A stretch of 17,705 nt of DNA from Bacteroidota bacterium (GTDB taxonomy: Bacteria; Bacteroidota; Bacteroidia; Bacteroidales; PXBB01). Positions 8,078 to 15,410 of the stretch are shown here, piece by piece; within the stretch, counting starts at the first letter, position 1, and every line of letters starts with the position of its first letter. The stretch lies in contig JAKIYU010000017.1 of assembly GCA_022708385.1 (NCBI GenBank), forward strand, positions 1-17,705. Reading direction: 5' to 3'. The translations under genes were made by a program, and so were the position numbers. Under the pieces are notes generated by a model. The model did not search any database. It was not told the origin of the DNA and saw only the letters and a list, made by a program, of their open reading frames with translations.

Positions 8078-8762
8078 TGCACCTTACACTGAAACCAATG
8101 GTTTTGCTGAAAAATGTCTTGTCTATAGCACTACCTGCTTTAATTAAACTCATGGTATAAGCATAACTGTTGCTGCTGTATTCGGTCGAAGTCCAGAAAT
8201 CGGTTTTGTTGTTAATGCCGTCAAAACTTCCGCTAAATAGCCTCTGACCTGCCAGAAGCGCCGAAAAACCGCTCGTATTTGTCGCACCGCTTCCGTTATT
8301 GGTACTCTGAAGTGTTAAGCCATTTATACCGCTTTGTGCGGTCAGGGTTTCTATTTCACTTCTTTTGGGAATATGCCAGCCACTCGGACATATACCCTGC
8401 GAACCCTCAGTATTGCTGTATTTCATTATTTCATTCCACGCGTAAAGCCCCCCAAACTGATTACAATTGGCCACGTCGTCGTTATAACAGTATTTCTCAA
8501 CAACATTATTGTCGGTAGGGGTGGCCTGCCCATCTATTCTTGTGCCTAACTTCAGGTTCTCCTTAAGCCAGCACTGATTGCCAATGGCAATGGTGTTGTA
8601 GGAATTGTTTTCGGTATCCGAAACGGTGGTTATGCCACCACAGGGCTGAGGCGTTTCGTCATTATTGTCGCCATTGTCATCTGTTTTATCTTTCTTGCAG
8701 GCCCCTGTAAGCATAACGATTATTACCGGACACCAAATCATTTTTTTAAATTGTATTCTCAT
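8064..8762 (-). CDS. FISUMP-domain lipoprotein
   Basis: 232 residues with a lipoprotein signal peptide: basic MRIQFKK, a hydrophobic core, then LTGAC with the lipidated cysteine at 22. The next residues, KKDKTDDNGDNNDE, are rich in Asp, like the surface-export signal known for Bacteroidetes lipoproteins, so outer-membrane surface exposure is plausible. The rest (about 40-232) is the Fibrobacter succinogenes major paralogous domain (TIGR02145): IGNQCWLKENLKLGT, YCYNDD, GGLYAWNE, GICPSGWHIP, FWTSTEY and a final GFSVRCIK. The role of this domain is not established. It has paired cysteines and resembles secreted or adhesive extracellular domains. Its 3' end overlaps gtrB-like DNA on the other strand. 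A TAnnTTTG box lies 13 bp before the ATG. Confidence 0.88.
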   Translation of the reverse strand: MRIQFKKMIWCPVIIVMLTGACKKDKTDDNGDNNDETPQPCGGITTVSDTENNSYNTIAIGNQCWLKENLKLGTRIDGQATPTDNNVVEKYCYNDDVANCNQFGGLYAWNEIMKYSNTEGSQGICPSGWHIPKRSEIETLTAQSGINGLTLQSTNNGSGATNTSGFSALLAGQRLFSGSFDGINNKTDFWTSTEYSSNSYAYTMSLIKAGSAIDKTFFSKTIGFSVRCIKNS

Positions 8763-8775
8763 GAGATTTTTTTTT

Positions 8776-8783
8776 CAAAAATA
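8776..8783 (-). promoter_or_regulatory. -7 element for the FISUMP lipoprotein
   Basis: The minus strand reads TATTTTTG (TAnnTTTG), 13 bp before the ATG at 8762. No -33 TTG is seen at normal spacing. It predicts a very short leader. Confidence 0.4.
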
Positions 8784-8832
8784 TAAAAAATTATATTCGA
8801 TAATGAAAAAATAGCAGTCCTGAATTAATTAT

Positions 8833-8840
8833 TAATTTTG
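8833..8840 (+). promoter_or_regulatory. -7 element for the TPR protein
   Basis: TAATTTTG fits TAnnTTTG and ends 18 bp before the ATG at 8859. A TTG codon within it (8838) could be read as a start, but would place the start codon inside the promoter. This supports ATG 8859. Confidence 0.42.
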
Positions 8841-8858
8841 TACGAAATAATTCTTGTA

Positions 8859-10286
8859 ATGACTTTTGACGAATATAATGACAAAGAAAACAGCATACCC
8901 GATTTTCAAAGATATTATCAGCTCCACAGTCAGGTAAAAGAGGCGCAATCCACTTCTAAATACATTTATCTGGAAATTGATGAACTTGAAGATGCAGTTT
9001 CTTTTTTTATTGATGAAGAAATATATGAAAATGCTGGCGAATTGCTGCAATATGCTCTTGAGATATATCCTGATGTGGCGGCCTTTATGCTGCTGAAAGC
9101 CGAATTGTTAATTATACATAAGAAGTTCGATGCAGCCCGTGCTTTAATTAATGAAGTCGAAAAAAAAGAGCCCTACCTTACCAATATTTATGTGCTGAGA
9201 GCAGCCTCGTTTGAAGCAGAAAATGACGAAGCCAAAGCCCTTTTGGAATACAACAAAGCACTCGAAAATGATGTGGATGAACCCGAAATCATTTTTGAGG
9301 AAATGGGCTATTTCTTTTTCGCTAAAGCTGATTTTAAAAGTGCCCTGGACTGCTTTGACAAATATATCGCTATTGATAATGAAAACAGGTCTGTCTTTGA
9401 TATGATTACCAATATCTTCATCGAAACCCAGAGCATTGTGGATGGTTTGATTTTTTTCGAAGATTATACATCCAGGTACCCCGACTGCCCCTATGGCTGG
9501 TTTTCACTGGCCCGCCTTTTTGAAACAGATAAACAATTTGCCAAAGCCGTTAAAACTTACGAAAATGGTTTACGCATTGATGATACGCATACCGATGCAA
9601 TTCTAAGTGTACTCAACTGCCTCAGAAATCTTAAAGATTTTAAACGTATCATAAAAATTTGCAATTACTATAATGATTTCAACTACCCCATTTTCAGGGT
9701 CGAAAAGGCCGAAACTTATTTAGAAATGGACGAAATGGAGCTTGCCAGAACAGAATATACGGACATATACGAAAAAAATCCTGAAAATACAGACGCTATT
9801 GTAGGCATTGCAAATATTTTTAAACTTGAAGGCTATTTCGATAAAGCGCTGAATTTTATCAATTCAGCTTTGATAAAAGATGAAAACAATGTGGTGTTGC
9901 TGATTAATAAAGCATTCCTTCTCAAAGATGCCGGTGATTTTGATTCAGCCATCGAACTGTTCGAAAAAATAATTTCCCTCGAATTTGTCGGCGATGTGAG
10001 CAAAATTTATTTCCACCTTGCCGAAACGTATTTATTTACAGAAAATATACCATCAGCTATAAATGTACTTACTGATGCCCTCGATAACTACGAAAATGAA
10101 CCTGATATAATGTTCCTTTTAGCGGCTTGTTATTTTCTGAACGGTGATGACGAAAATGCCCTTACTGTTTTTGAAGAGGCTATGTTATGCGATGCCGATT
10201 GCAGTAGAGTATTTTTCAGTAAAGTCCCCGAAGCCCTTAATGATAATATGATTTTGGAAATAATGAAAAAGAATGGGTTGCTCTGA
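8859..10286 (+). CDS. Acidic tetratricopeptide-repeat protein
   Basis: About 475 residues from ATG 8859 (MTFDEYNDKENS). The frame is open to TTG 8838, but that lies in the promoter box. Almost the whole length is made of TPR-like helix pairs. Examples are YENAGELLQYALEIYP, AKALLEYNKALEND, FKSALDCFDKYIAIDNEN, FAKAVKTYENGLRIDD, FDKALNFINSALIKDENN and FDSAIELFEKIISLE, each with the small-Ala-Pro-like spacing of TPRs. There is no signal peptide or membrane segment, so it is probably a cytoplasmic scaffold. The protein is rich in Asp and Glu. I recognise it only as a conserved Bacteroidetes-style TPR protein, and no partner can be named. It is followed by a 182-bp AT-rich gap before the next gene. 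Confidence 0.88.
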   Translation: MTFDEYNDKENSIPDFQRYYQLHSQVKEAQSTSKYIYLEIDELEDAVSFFIDEEIYENAGELLQYALEIYPDVAAFMLLKAELLIIHKKFDAARALINEVEKKEPYLTNIYVLRAASFEAENDEAKALLEYNKALENDVDEPEIIFEEMGYFFFAKADFKSALDCFDKYIAIDNENRSVFDMITNIFIETQSIVDGLIFFEDYTSRYPDCPYGWFSLARLFETDKQFAKAVKTYENGLRIDDTHTDAILSVLNCLRNLKDFKRIIKICNYYNDFNYPIFRVEKAETYLEMDEMELARTEYTDIYEKNPENTDAIVGIANIFKLEGYFDKALNFINSALIKDENNVVLLINKAFLLKDAGDFDSAIELFEKIISLEFVGDVSKIYFHLAETYLFTENIPSAINVLTDALDNYENEPDIMFLLAACYFLNGDDENALTVFEEAMLCDADCSRVFFSKVPEALNDNMILEIMKKNGLL

Positions 10287-10319
10287 TAGTGATTATTTTA
10301 TAAAAAAAAATAAAAAAAA

Positions 10320-10422
10320 ACTTTTGTTTGATTTATTTTAATTATTATTGCATAAAAATTTGTAACGATTTATTGGTATTTTAAGTATAAAAGGATAAAT
10401 AAATACTAATTTAAACAAAAGT
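10320..10422. repeat. 10-bp inverted pair in the AT-rich gap after the TPR gene
   Basis: ACTTTTGTTT (10320-10329) and its exact reverse complement AAACAAAAGT (10413-10422) flank 83 bp of AT-rich DNA between the TPR gene and the small lipoprotein. In sequence this biased, the pair may be chance. I see no other signal in the gap: no TAnnTTTG box and no clear terminator. Confidence 0.3.
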
Positions 10423-10468
10423 ATTGATTTTCAGGTATTTAATGTCGTAACATATAGGTAAAAAAAAT

Positions 10469-10708
10469 ATGAGATATCTCAAGAAGTGGTACATATTATT
10501 ATTAATACTTTATATTTCTTTGAGCTTGTTTTCTTCCTGCTCAAGAAATTACAGGTATAAAAGAATGCTTAAAAGAAGAAAATCTGCTTCAACAAAACGT
10601 TATAAATCGTATCACCAAAGAAAAATTAAGAAAAAGACCATACCTATTAATAGAAATTATATTATTAAAAAGCAAAAAAGCCGTCCACCCAGAGGACCTT
10701 ACAGGTAG
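10469..10708 (+). CDS. Small, very basic lipoprotein, unknown function
   Basis: 79 residues. The N-terminus MRYLKKWYILLLILYISLSL is a clear signal peptide ending in LFSSC, with the predicted lipidated cysteine at 24, a form common in Bacteroidetes. The mature part of 55 residues has 23 Lys or Arg and no Asp or Glu, plus several Tyr, and ends RPPRGPYR. Without acidic residues after the cysteine it lacks a surface-export signal, so it probably stays on a periplasmic face, where it could bind anionic polymer (lipopolysaccharide phosphate, teichoic-like material or nucleic acid). That is inference. A possible AGGT lies 12 bp before the ATG. A strong terminator follows 28 bp after the stop, which supports it being a real transcript end. 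Confidence 0.7.
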   Translation: MRYLKKWYILLLILYISLSLFSSCSRNYRYKRMLKRRKSASTKRYKSYHQRKIKKKTIPINRNYIIKKQKSRPPRGPYR

Positions 10709-10736
10709 AATTTGGTCTTCCCTGAAAAAAATAAAA

Positions 10737-10777
10737 AGATTGGTTGATGTAATTTACAACCAATCTCTTTTTTATTT
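10737..10777 (+). terminator. Rho-independent terminator after the basic lipoprotein
   Basis: A perfect 10-bp stem, AGATTGGTTG (10737-10746) with CAACCAATCT (10757-10766), has a 10-nt loop and is followed by C, six T, A and TTT. An A-rich run precedes the stem. It isolates the lipoprotein from the LYS9-like gene. Confidence 0.85.
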
Positions 10778-10803
10778 AAAATAACAACATTCTAAAAATT
10801 AAG

Positions 10804-10882
10804 TATTTTTGCGGGTAAATTCATAACCCTGTTAAAGGTGTGATGAATTCTAATTAAATCATTATTCTTTAACTTATATTTG
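10804..10882 (+). promoter_or_regulatory. Two candidate -7 elements for the LYS9-like gene
   Basis: TATTTTTG (10804-10811) and TATATTTG (10875-10882) both match TAnnTTTG. The second ends 13 bp before the ATG, like the other promoters in this window. The first would give a leader of about 78 nt. Neither has a TTG at the usual -33 spacing, so I cannot choose between them. Confidence 0.4.
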
Positions 10883-10895
10883 AAATAAAATTTAT

Positions 10896-12230
10896 ATGAA
10901 AAAAGTTCTTATTCTCGGCGCAGGAATGGTTGTTAAACCCATAGTTGTTTATTTGTTGAAAAAAGGTTTCAATGTTACAGTGGCTACCCGTACAAAGTCA
11001 AAAGCAGAAGAAATGATAGGCTCTTACCCCAATGGAAATGCAGTGTCATGGACTGTTGAAGATGAGCCTGCTCTTGACAAATTAATTGCAGCACATGATA
11101 TTGCTGTCAGCCTGTTACCTTATGCACATCACCTGCTTGTGGCAAAATATTGCCTTAAACATAAGAAAAACATGGTTACAACTTCCTATGTCAAGCCCGA
11201 AATGAGAGCTCTCGATGCCCAGGCCAAAGAAGCTGGTGTAATCATCCTGAACGAATTGGGACTGGACCCAGGTATTGACCACATGTCGGCCATGCGTATC
11301 ATTGACAATGTGCACAACAAGGGCGGAAAAATTGAAAGCTTTTTTTCTCTGTGCGGTGCCCTGCCTGCACCCGAAGCTGCAAATAATCCTTTCAAATATA
11401 AATTTTCGTGGAGCCCCAAAGGTGTAGTGATGGCCGGCAATAACGATGGAAAGTTTTTGAAAAATAATGAAGCCGTTTATATCCCCACCGAAAACCTTTT
11501 TAAAAACCCATTGACAACCAATTTTCCCTCTGTCGGAATGCTCGATATTTACCCCAACAGAGACTCTCTCCCGTACATTGATTTATATGGCATACCTGAA
11601 ACAAAAACTATGTTCAGGGGTACTTTCAGATATAAGGGATGGTGCGAAACAATTGACGCCATGAAAGCACTCAGACTCATTTCAAACGATAAATACGACT
11701 TGAATGGCAAAACATACGCTGATTTAATGGCGCTGCTTATCGGCCAGAATTCATCTGAAAATATTAAAGCAAAAACTGCAGCGTTCCTCAAACTGCCTGT
11801 GGATGCCTATGCCCTGAATGCTATTGAATGGCTTGGATTATTCGATAACAAAAACATGAACAGAAGAGAAGATTCATCCTTTGAAATTACTTCCGACCTT
11901 ATGATTGAAAAAATGATGATTGGCAGGGACGAAAGAGATATGGTTGTGATGCAACATGTATTTGTGGCTTCTTACCCCGATGGCAAAAAAGAAGTGATTA
12001 AATCCAGAATGCTCGATTTCGGAACCCTGGCCACCGATACTGCCATAGCACGTACCGTTGCATTGCCCGCTGCCATAGGTGTGGAAATGATCCTGGCCGG
12101 ACAGATCGATGTTAAAGGCGTCTATATCCCTGTGATTCCTCAAATTTATAATCCCATACTCAACCAACTCGAACAAATTGGCATTGCCATGATTGAAGAA
12201 TATGGATTACCTTTAAGCGAGAATTTGTAA
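10896..12230 (+). CDS. Saccharopine dehydrogenase family protein (LYS9-like)
   Basis: 444 residues. The N-terminal Rossmann fold opens MKKVLILGAGMVVKPIVVYL with the dinucleotide motif around residues 8-14, followed by VTVATRTKSKAEEM. The mid-part ILNELGLDPGIDHMSAMRIID is the hallmark of the C-terminal substrate domain of LYS9 and of the SDH half of animal AASS. Further conserved pieces are FSWSPKGVV and FRGTFRYKGWCETIDAMKAL. Fungal LYS9 joins alpha-aminoadipate semialdehyde and glutamate to saccharopine with NADPH, while related enzymes run the reverse reaction in lysine breakdown. Which direction applies here is unknown, because no LYS1 or LKR partner is in view. It is probably cytosolic and co-transcribed with the DHOD-like gene 42 bp downstream. 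Confidence 0.87.
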   Translation: MKKVLILGAGMVVKPIVVYLLKKGFNVTVATRTKSKAEEMIGSYPNGNAVSWTVEDEPALDKLIAAHDIAVSLLPYAHHLLVAKYCLKHKKNMVTTSYVKPEMRALDAQAKEAGVIILNELGLDPGIDHMSAMRIIDNVHNKGGKIESFFSLCGALPAPEAANNPFKYKFSWSPKGVVMAGNNDGKFLKNNEAVYIPTENLFKNPLTTNFPSVGMLDIYPNRDSLPYIDLYGIPETKTMFRGTFRYKGWCETIDAMKALRLISNDKYDLNGKTYADLMALLIGQNSSENIKAKTAAFLKLPVDAYALNAIEWLGLFDNKNMNRREDSSFEITSDLMIEKMMIGRDERDMVVMQHVFVASYPDGKKEVIKSRMLDFGTLATDTAIARTVALPAAIGVEMILAGQIDVKGVYIPVIPQIYNPILNQLEQIGIAMIEEYGLPLSENL

Positions 12231-12272
12231 TATTTTTCGTATTTTTATTGAATTAATTAAAAAACTATTTAT

Positions 12273-13259
12273 ATGCTTGATGTTAAAACTAAATACATGG
12301 GTCTGGAACTTAAAAACCCTCTTATTGTAGGAAGTTCCGGATTAACTAAATCAATCGACAACATCATAAAGTTCGAAAAATACGGCGCCGCTGCTGTCGT
12401 TCTTAAATCTCTCTTCGAGGAACAAATCAAATACGAAATTAATAAGGTGCATACCCATCAGGATTCCATGTTTTCTTACCCCGAAGCTGAAGACTATATC
12501 TCAAATTATGCCCGCCACAACAGCCTCGAAGAATACCTGAACCTTATCAGGGAAGCCAAAGCGAAAGTGTCTATACCCATCATTGCCAGCATTAACTGCG
12601 TGTCCGCCAGCGAATGGACTTCTTTTGCCAAAAAAATCCAGGAAGCTGGGGCTGATGCACTGGAACTTAATGCCTTTATATTGCCTTCCGACTTCCACAG
12701 AAGCGCTGCTGAAAATGAAGAGATGTATTTTAAAATTATTGAAGAGGTAAAAAAACAAGTTACCATTCCTATTGCACTTAAAATTCATCATTATTTCTCT
12801 GCCCTTGCGCAAACGGCCCAAAAACTATCTTGGACAGGCATCTCTGGCCTGGTGCTTTTTAACCGGTTTTTTGCCCCCGACATTGACCTCGATAATATGA
12901 AAGTGGTGGCCACTAACCTGTACAGCAAACCCGAAGACATTGCTATGTCGTTAAGATGGGTTGCTATTTTATCGGGCAATGTCCAATGCGATATTGCCGC
13001 TACTACCGGTGTGCACGATGGCAAAGGACTGGTTAAACAACTTCTTGCAGGTGCCAAAGCCGTTCAGGTGTGCTCCACACTTTACAAAAACGGATTCCAG
13101 CAAATAGAGCTGATGCTGCAATACCTCAGCGAATGGATGGAGAAAAACAACTATACATCTGTGGACCAGTTCAGGGGAAAAATGAGCCACCGAAAAACCG
13201 ACAACCCCGCAGCCTATCAGCGTGTGCAGTTTATGAAACACCACGCCGGGATAGAATAA
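12273..13259 (+). CDS. Dihydroorotate dehydrogenase-like flavoprotein
   Basis: 328 residues of a TIM-barrel flavoprotein of the PyrD superfamily. LELKNPLIVGSSGLTKS (11-26), VVLKSLFEEQI (42-52), IIASINCVS (103-111), ELNAFILPSDF (131-141), ALKIHHY (168-174), and the FMN-phosphate region DIAATTGVHDGKGLVKQLLAGAKAVQVCS (240-268) follow the family order. True class 1 enzymes have N-x-SCPN in the segment where this protein has NAFILP, so the catalytic cysteine is missing. Databases, as I recall, call this group 'dihydroorotate dehydrogenase-like'. Its substrate is not established, and pyrimidine synthesis should not be assumed. It follows the LYS9-like gene by 42 bp with no promoter between, so a joint role in amino-acid oxidation is possible but unproven. 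Confidence 0.85.
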   Translation: MLDVKTKYMGLELKNPLIVGSSGLTKSIDNIIKFEKYGAAAVVLKSLFEEQIKYEINKVHTHQDSMFSYPEAEDYISNYARHNSLEEYLNLIREAKAKVSIPIIASINCVSASEWTSFAKKIQEAGADALELNAFILPSDFHRSAAENEEMYFKIIEEVKKQVTIPIALKIHHYFSALAQTAQKLSWTGISGLVLFNRFFAPDIDLDNMKVVATNLYSKPEDIAMSLRWVAILSGNVQCDIAATTGVHDGKGLVKQLLAGAKAVQVCSTLYKNGFQQIELMLQYLSEWMEKNNYTSVDQFRGKMSHRKTDNPAAYQRVQFMKHHAGIE

Positions 13260-13262
13260 AAC

Positions 13263-13305
13263 TTGTAAATTTTTAACTGCTATTTTTAAAATTTACAATT
13301 TGATT
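13263..13305. terminator. Bidirectional hairpin terminator between convergent genes
   Basis: TTGTAAATTTT (13263-13273) pairs with AAAATTTACAA (13288-13298) over 11 bp around a 14-nt loop, with T-rich sequence after it. It lies just after the DHOD-like stop and about 50 bp beyond the stop of the convergent secreted protein, so it could serve both strands. The stem is AT-rich and so weaker than the one at 10737. Confidence 0.55.
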
Positions 13306-13347
13306 TTTACAGATTGTAAGATGCTTCGCTACTCACAGCAAGAATTT

Positions 13348-14166
13348 TTAGTGGGCATATTTCTTTTTGTTTTCATAATTAAATATTATAGGAATTGTCC
13401 ATTTTTGCCTATATAGCTCTCCTCTCCAGAAATACACTGTCCATTCAGGTATCAATGAAACTACGCGAACAGCTTCTTTATTAAATATATCTTCACTACC
13501 TCTCATTATTTCAATATTGCGAGGTTTTTTGCTTTCATCTGCTTCAAAAGAAATGAAGACTTTTTTCTCTTCAGCATCTAATTCAGGCAAGTTTTTCCAA
13601 TTAATATTGCTATAAATAAATTTTTTTAATAATTCCGGTTCCTCTGTGTACTTTGAAATATGGAAATTTGTATTGTCAAATTCTTTCACTTTAATCAATA
13701 TTCCATTTTTAAAAGTCAAACGCAAATCTTTTTCGCAAATTGAACCAATTCCATTGTGATCGTAAAGTATTTCTTTTCCTTTTGAAATCCAAAGTTCGCC
13801 AGTAACCCAATCAGCTCTTAAAAGGCCGTTTTTTAAAATTATTTTAGGAAAAAACCTGTTAAAATCTATTTTTAAACTATCTTCAAAGTAACAACAACTG
13901 CATATATTTTTTAAGTACAATTTGCTGTCAATAATTATCCATTCTGCTTGATAGAGGTAACAATCAGTTATATCGCATTTTTTTTCTAGAAACGAAAGTT
14001 GCTTTTTAAATTTATCAAACTTTTCATGCATTTCCAATGGACGAGGGAAAAGCTTATATCTTTTACCACCCCAAAAAAGAACGTCACCCCTTTGAGGTGT
14101 TGCGAAAATTTCACTCACAAAAATGAATGATACACATAAGCAAAATATTTTAAGCGCTTTTTCCAT
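13348..14166 (-). CDS. Secreted protein with a TonB C-terminal-like domain
   Basis: 272 residues. MEKALKIFCLCVSFIFVSEIFA is a signal peptide with likely cleavage after residue 22, and no lipobox follows. The region 23-185 is not recognised. It starts GDVLFWGGKRYKLFPRPLE and contains cysteines (64, 69, 89, 91, 92, 144) that could form disulfides in the periplasm. Residues about 190-263 resemble the TonB C-terminal domain: VFISFEADESKKPRNIEIMRG, then FNKEAVRVVSLIPEWTVY and a final WTIPIIFN. The usual TonB membrane anchor and proline-rich linker are absent, so it is not a classical energy transducer. Such lone domains are common in Bacteroidetes secreted proteins. A TTG-N18-TAnnTTTG promoter lies about 95 bp upstream inside a hairpin. 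It may be an accessory gene. Confidence 0.65.
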   Translation of the reverse strand: MEKALKIFCLCVSFIFVSEIFATPQRGDVLFWGGKRYKLFPRPLEMHEKFDKFKKQLSFLEKKCDITDCYLYQAEWIIIDSKLYLKNICSCCYFEDSLKIDFNRFFPKIILKNGLLRADWVTGELWISKGKEILYDHNGIGSICEKDLRLTFKNGILIKVKEFDNTNFHISKYTEEPELLKKFIYSNINWKNLPELDAEEKKVFISFEADESKKPRNIEIMRGSEDIFNKEAVRVVSLIPEWTVYFWRGELYRQKWTIPIIFNYENKKKYAH

Positions 14167-14223
14167 TCATTTTTATAATTACACACTATTAATCATTATG
14201 ACGTTCTATTATAAATTGTTCTT

Positions 14224-14281
14224 GCTAACCGCCCGCTAGCTTGTACAGCAACGGACAGGCACAAACTTATGGGGTAGTTAC
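14224..14281 (-). repeat. GC-rich imperfect hairpin, attC-like
   Basis: Read on the minus strand, GTAAC-TA-CCCC at one end (14281-14271) is opposed by CGGG-CG-GTTAGC at the other (14239-14224). TAAC/GTTA and CCC/GGG pair, and a 2-nt mismatch lies between the two boxes. Inside, TTGTGC pairs with GTACAA around a 12-nt loop, with one unpaired A. Box, spacer, box and an extrahelical base are features of integron attC sites, but the ends fit RYYYAAC and GTTRRRY only partly. It stands out as locally GC-rich in an AT-rich gap. No integrase is in the window. Confidence 0.4.
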
Positions 14282-14290
14282 ACGTGTCAA
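14262..14290 (-). promoter_or_regulatory. Promoter for the secreted TonB-C-like protein
   Basis: The minus strand has TTG (14290-14288), 18 bp, then TAAGTTTG (14269-14262), matching the Bacteroidetes TTG / TAnnTTTG arrangement. The start site would fall near 14255, leaving a leader of about 90 nt that contains half of the GC-rich hairpin. Confidence 0.5.
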
Positions 14291-14321
14291 CAGGGTTAAA
14301 TGTTCTCTATCTGCTCATTTA

Positions 14322-15410
14322 TTAGTCTTTTTCCGTTAATTCCCTTTCAATATCGTCAACAGTAGGCAGGCTTCCCTTCAATTCTTTTGGGAAATCTTTG
14401 GTTAATCGATATTCAGAGATTCCCATTGGCTTCTTTATATCCCTGAGTGCATATTCAGCTACCAGTTTATTCTGTTCCTTGCATATTAATAATCCAATGC
14501 TGGGATTATCGTTTTTTGATTTTATCTGATTGTCTAACACCGATAAATAGAAATTCAGTTTGCCGGCAAATTCCGGCTGAAACTTTCCGGTTTTTAGCTC
14601 TATTACTATGTAACAATGCAGCTTAACATGATAGAAAAGCAGGTCGATATAAAAATCATCACCGGCAACATTCAAATGAAACTGCTTTCCTACATACGAA
14701 AAGCCGGTTCCGAGTTCTAACAGGAATTTTGTAATATGATCCGTTAAGGCTGTCTCGAGTTCATGTTCTTTATAATCTTCCGAAAGAGTTAAGAAGTCAA
14801 ATACGTATGTATTCTTTAATGTCTGATTGGCCAAATCGGATTGTGGCTTTGGTAATGTTAATGGGAAATTATTGACTTCGCTTTTCTTTCGTTTATGAAG
14901 GCCACTCTCAATCTGGTGTACCAATACATTCCGACTCCAGTTATTTTCAATGGTTTTCTGAATATAAAATAGGGCTTCGGGTAACGATTTGCATTTCGTT
15001 AATATCTGGATGTGATGTCCCCAGGGAATAGAAGCCAACTGTGTAGGAATAATTAAGTCAACAGTTTGTTGGCTTTTTGGGGCCGGCAATTGGTCAACAG
15101 CCTGTTGACTTATTTCATGAGCCTGACAATAAAACAGATACCACTTTCTGATGTATTTAAGATTGGTTTCGGAAAACCCGCTGATTTGCGAAAATTCTGA
15201 TTGCAAATCTTTGCTCAATTGCTTCAGTAAACCATCGCCCCACTTTGATTTTAGCTGCTTTTCAACAATCATGGATCCCAGCTGCCAATATAAAACAAGC
15301 AATTCGGAATTTAACCTGACAGCAGCTTTTAACTGGCCTCTCAGGATCTTCTCCTTAATTTTCTTAAGCCATTCTTTGTATTCTTTACTTGTGGTTATCT
15401 CAGATTTCAT
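14322..15410 (-). CDS. YhcG/DUF1016-family PD-(D/E)XK nuclease domain protein
   Basis: 362 residues in the two-domain order of the YhcG family. The N-terminal DUF1016_N part (about 10-170) contains LNSELLVLYWQLGSMI, GDGLLKQLSKDLQSEF, GFSETNLKYIRKWYLFY and SIPWGHHIQIL. The C-terminal nuclease part (about 195-345) contains ENTYVFDFL-like KNTYVFDFLTL, FSYVGKQFHL, then GDDFYIDLLFYH and IVIELKTGKF. The expected catalytic residues are D256 and E271-x-K273. The family is often carried by mobile or accessory DNA, and its DNA target and role are not settled. Between the halves of the first domain is a linker repeat QQAVDQLPAPKSQQTVD (102-118). No clear promoter is visible upstream. No restriction or methyltransferase gene is adjacent. 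Confidence 0.88.
   Translation of the reverse strand: MKSEITTSKEYKEWLKKIKEKILRGQLKAAVRLNSELLVLYWQLGSMIVEKQLKSKWGDGLLKQLSKDLQSEFSQISGFSETNLKYIRKWYLFYCQAHEISQQAVDQLPAPKSQQTVDLIIPTQLASIPWGHHIQILTKCKSLPEALFYIQKTIENNWSRNVLVHQIESGLHKRKKSEVNNFPLTLPKPQSDLANQTLKNTYVFDFLTLSEDYKEHELETALTDHITKFLLELGTGFSYVGKQFHLNVAGDDFYIDLLFYHVKLHCYIVIELKTGKFQPEFAGKLNFYLSVLDNQIKSKNDNPSIGLLICKEQNKLVAEYALRDIKKPMGISEYRLTKDFPKELKGSLPTVDDIERELTEKD

Noticed and set aside
8838..8858. TTG 8838 as the start of the TPR protein
   Set aside because: It falls inside the TAATTTTG promoter box, and the first clear domain residues follow the ATG at 8859.
12501..13244. Several long minus-strand open frames opposite the DHOD-like gene
   Set aside because: They are antisense to a clear TIM-barrel flavoprotein, have no recognisable motifs, and overlap one another in different frames.
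12273..13259. Calling the DHOD-like gene pyrD
   Set aside because: The SCPN catalytic segment is missing, so assignment to pyrimidine synthesis would be unsafe.
14224..14293. A definite integron attC site and cassette array
   Set aside because: The outer boxes only partly match RYYYAAC and GTTRRRY, no second site lies after the secreted-protein gene, and no integrase is in the window. Kept only as attC-like.
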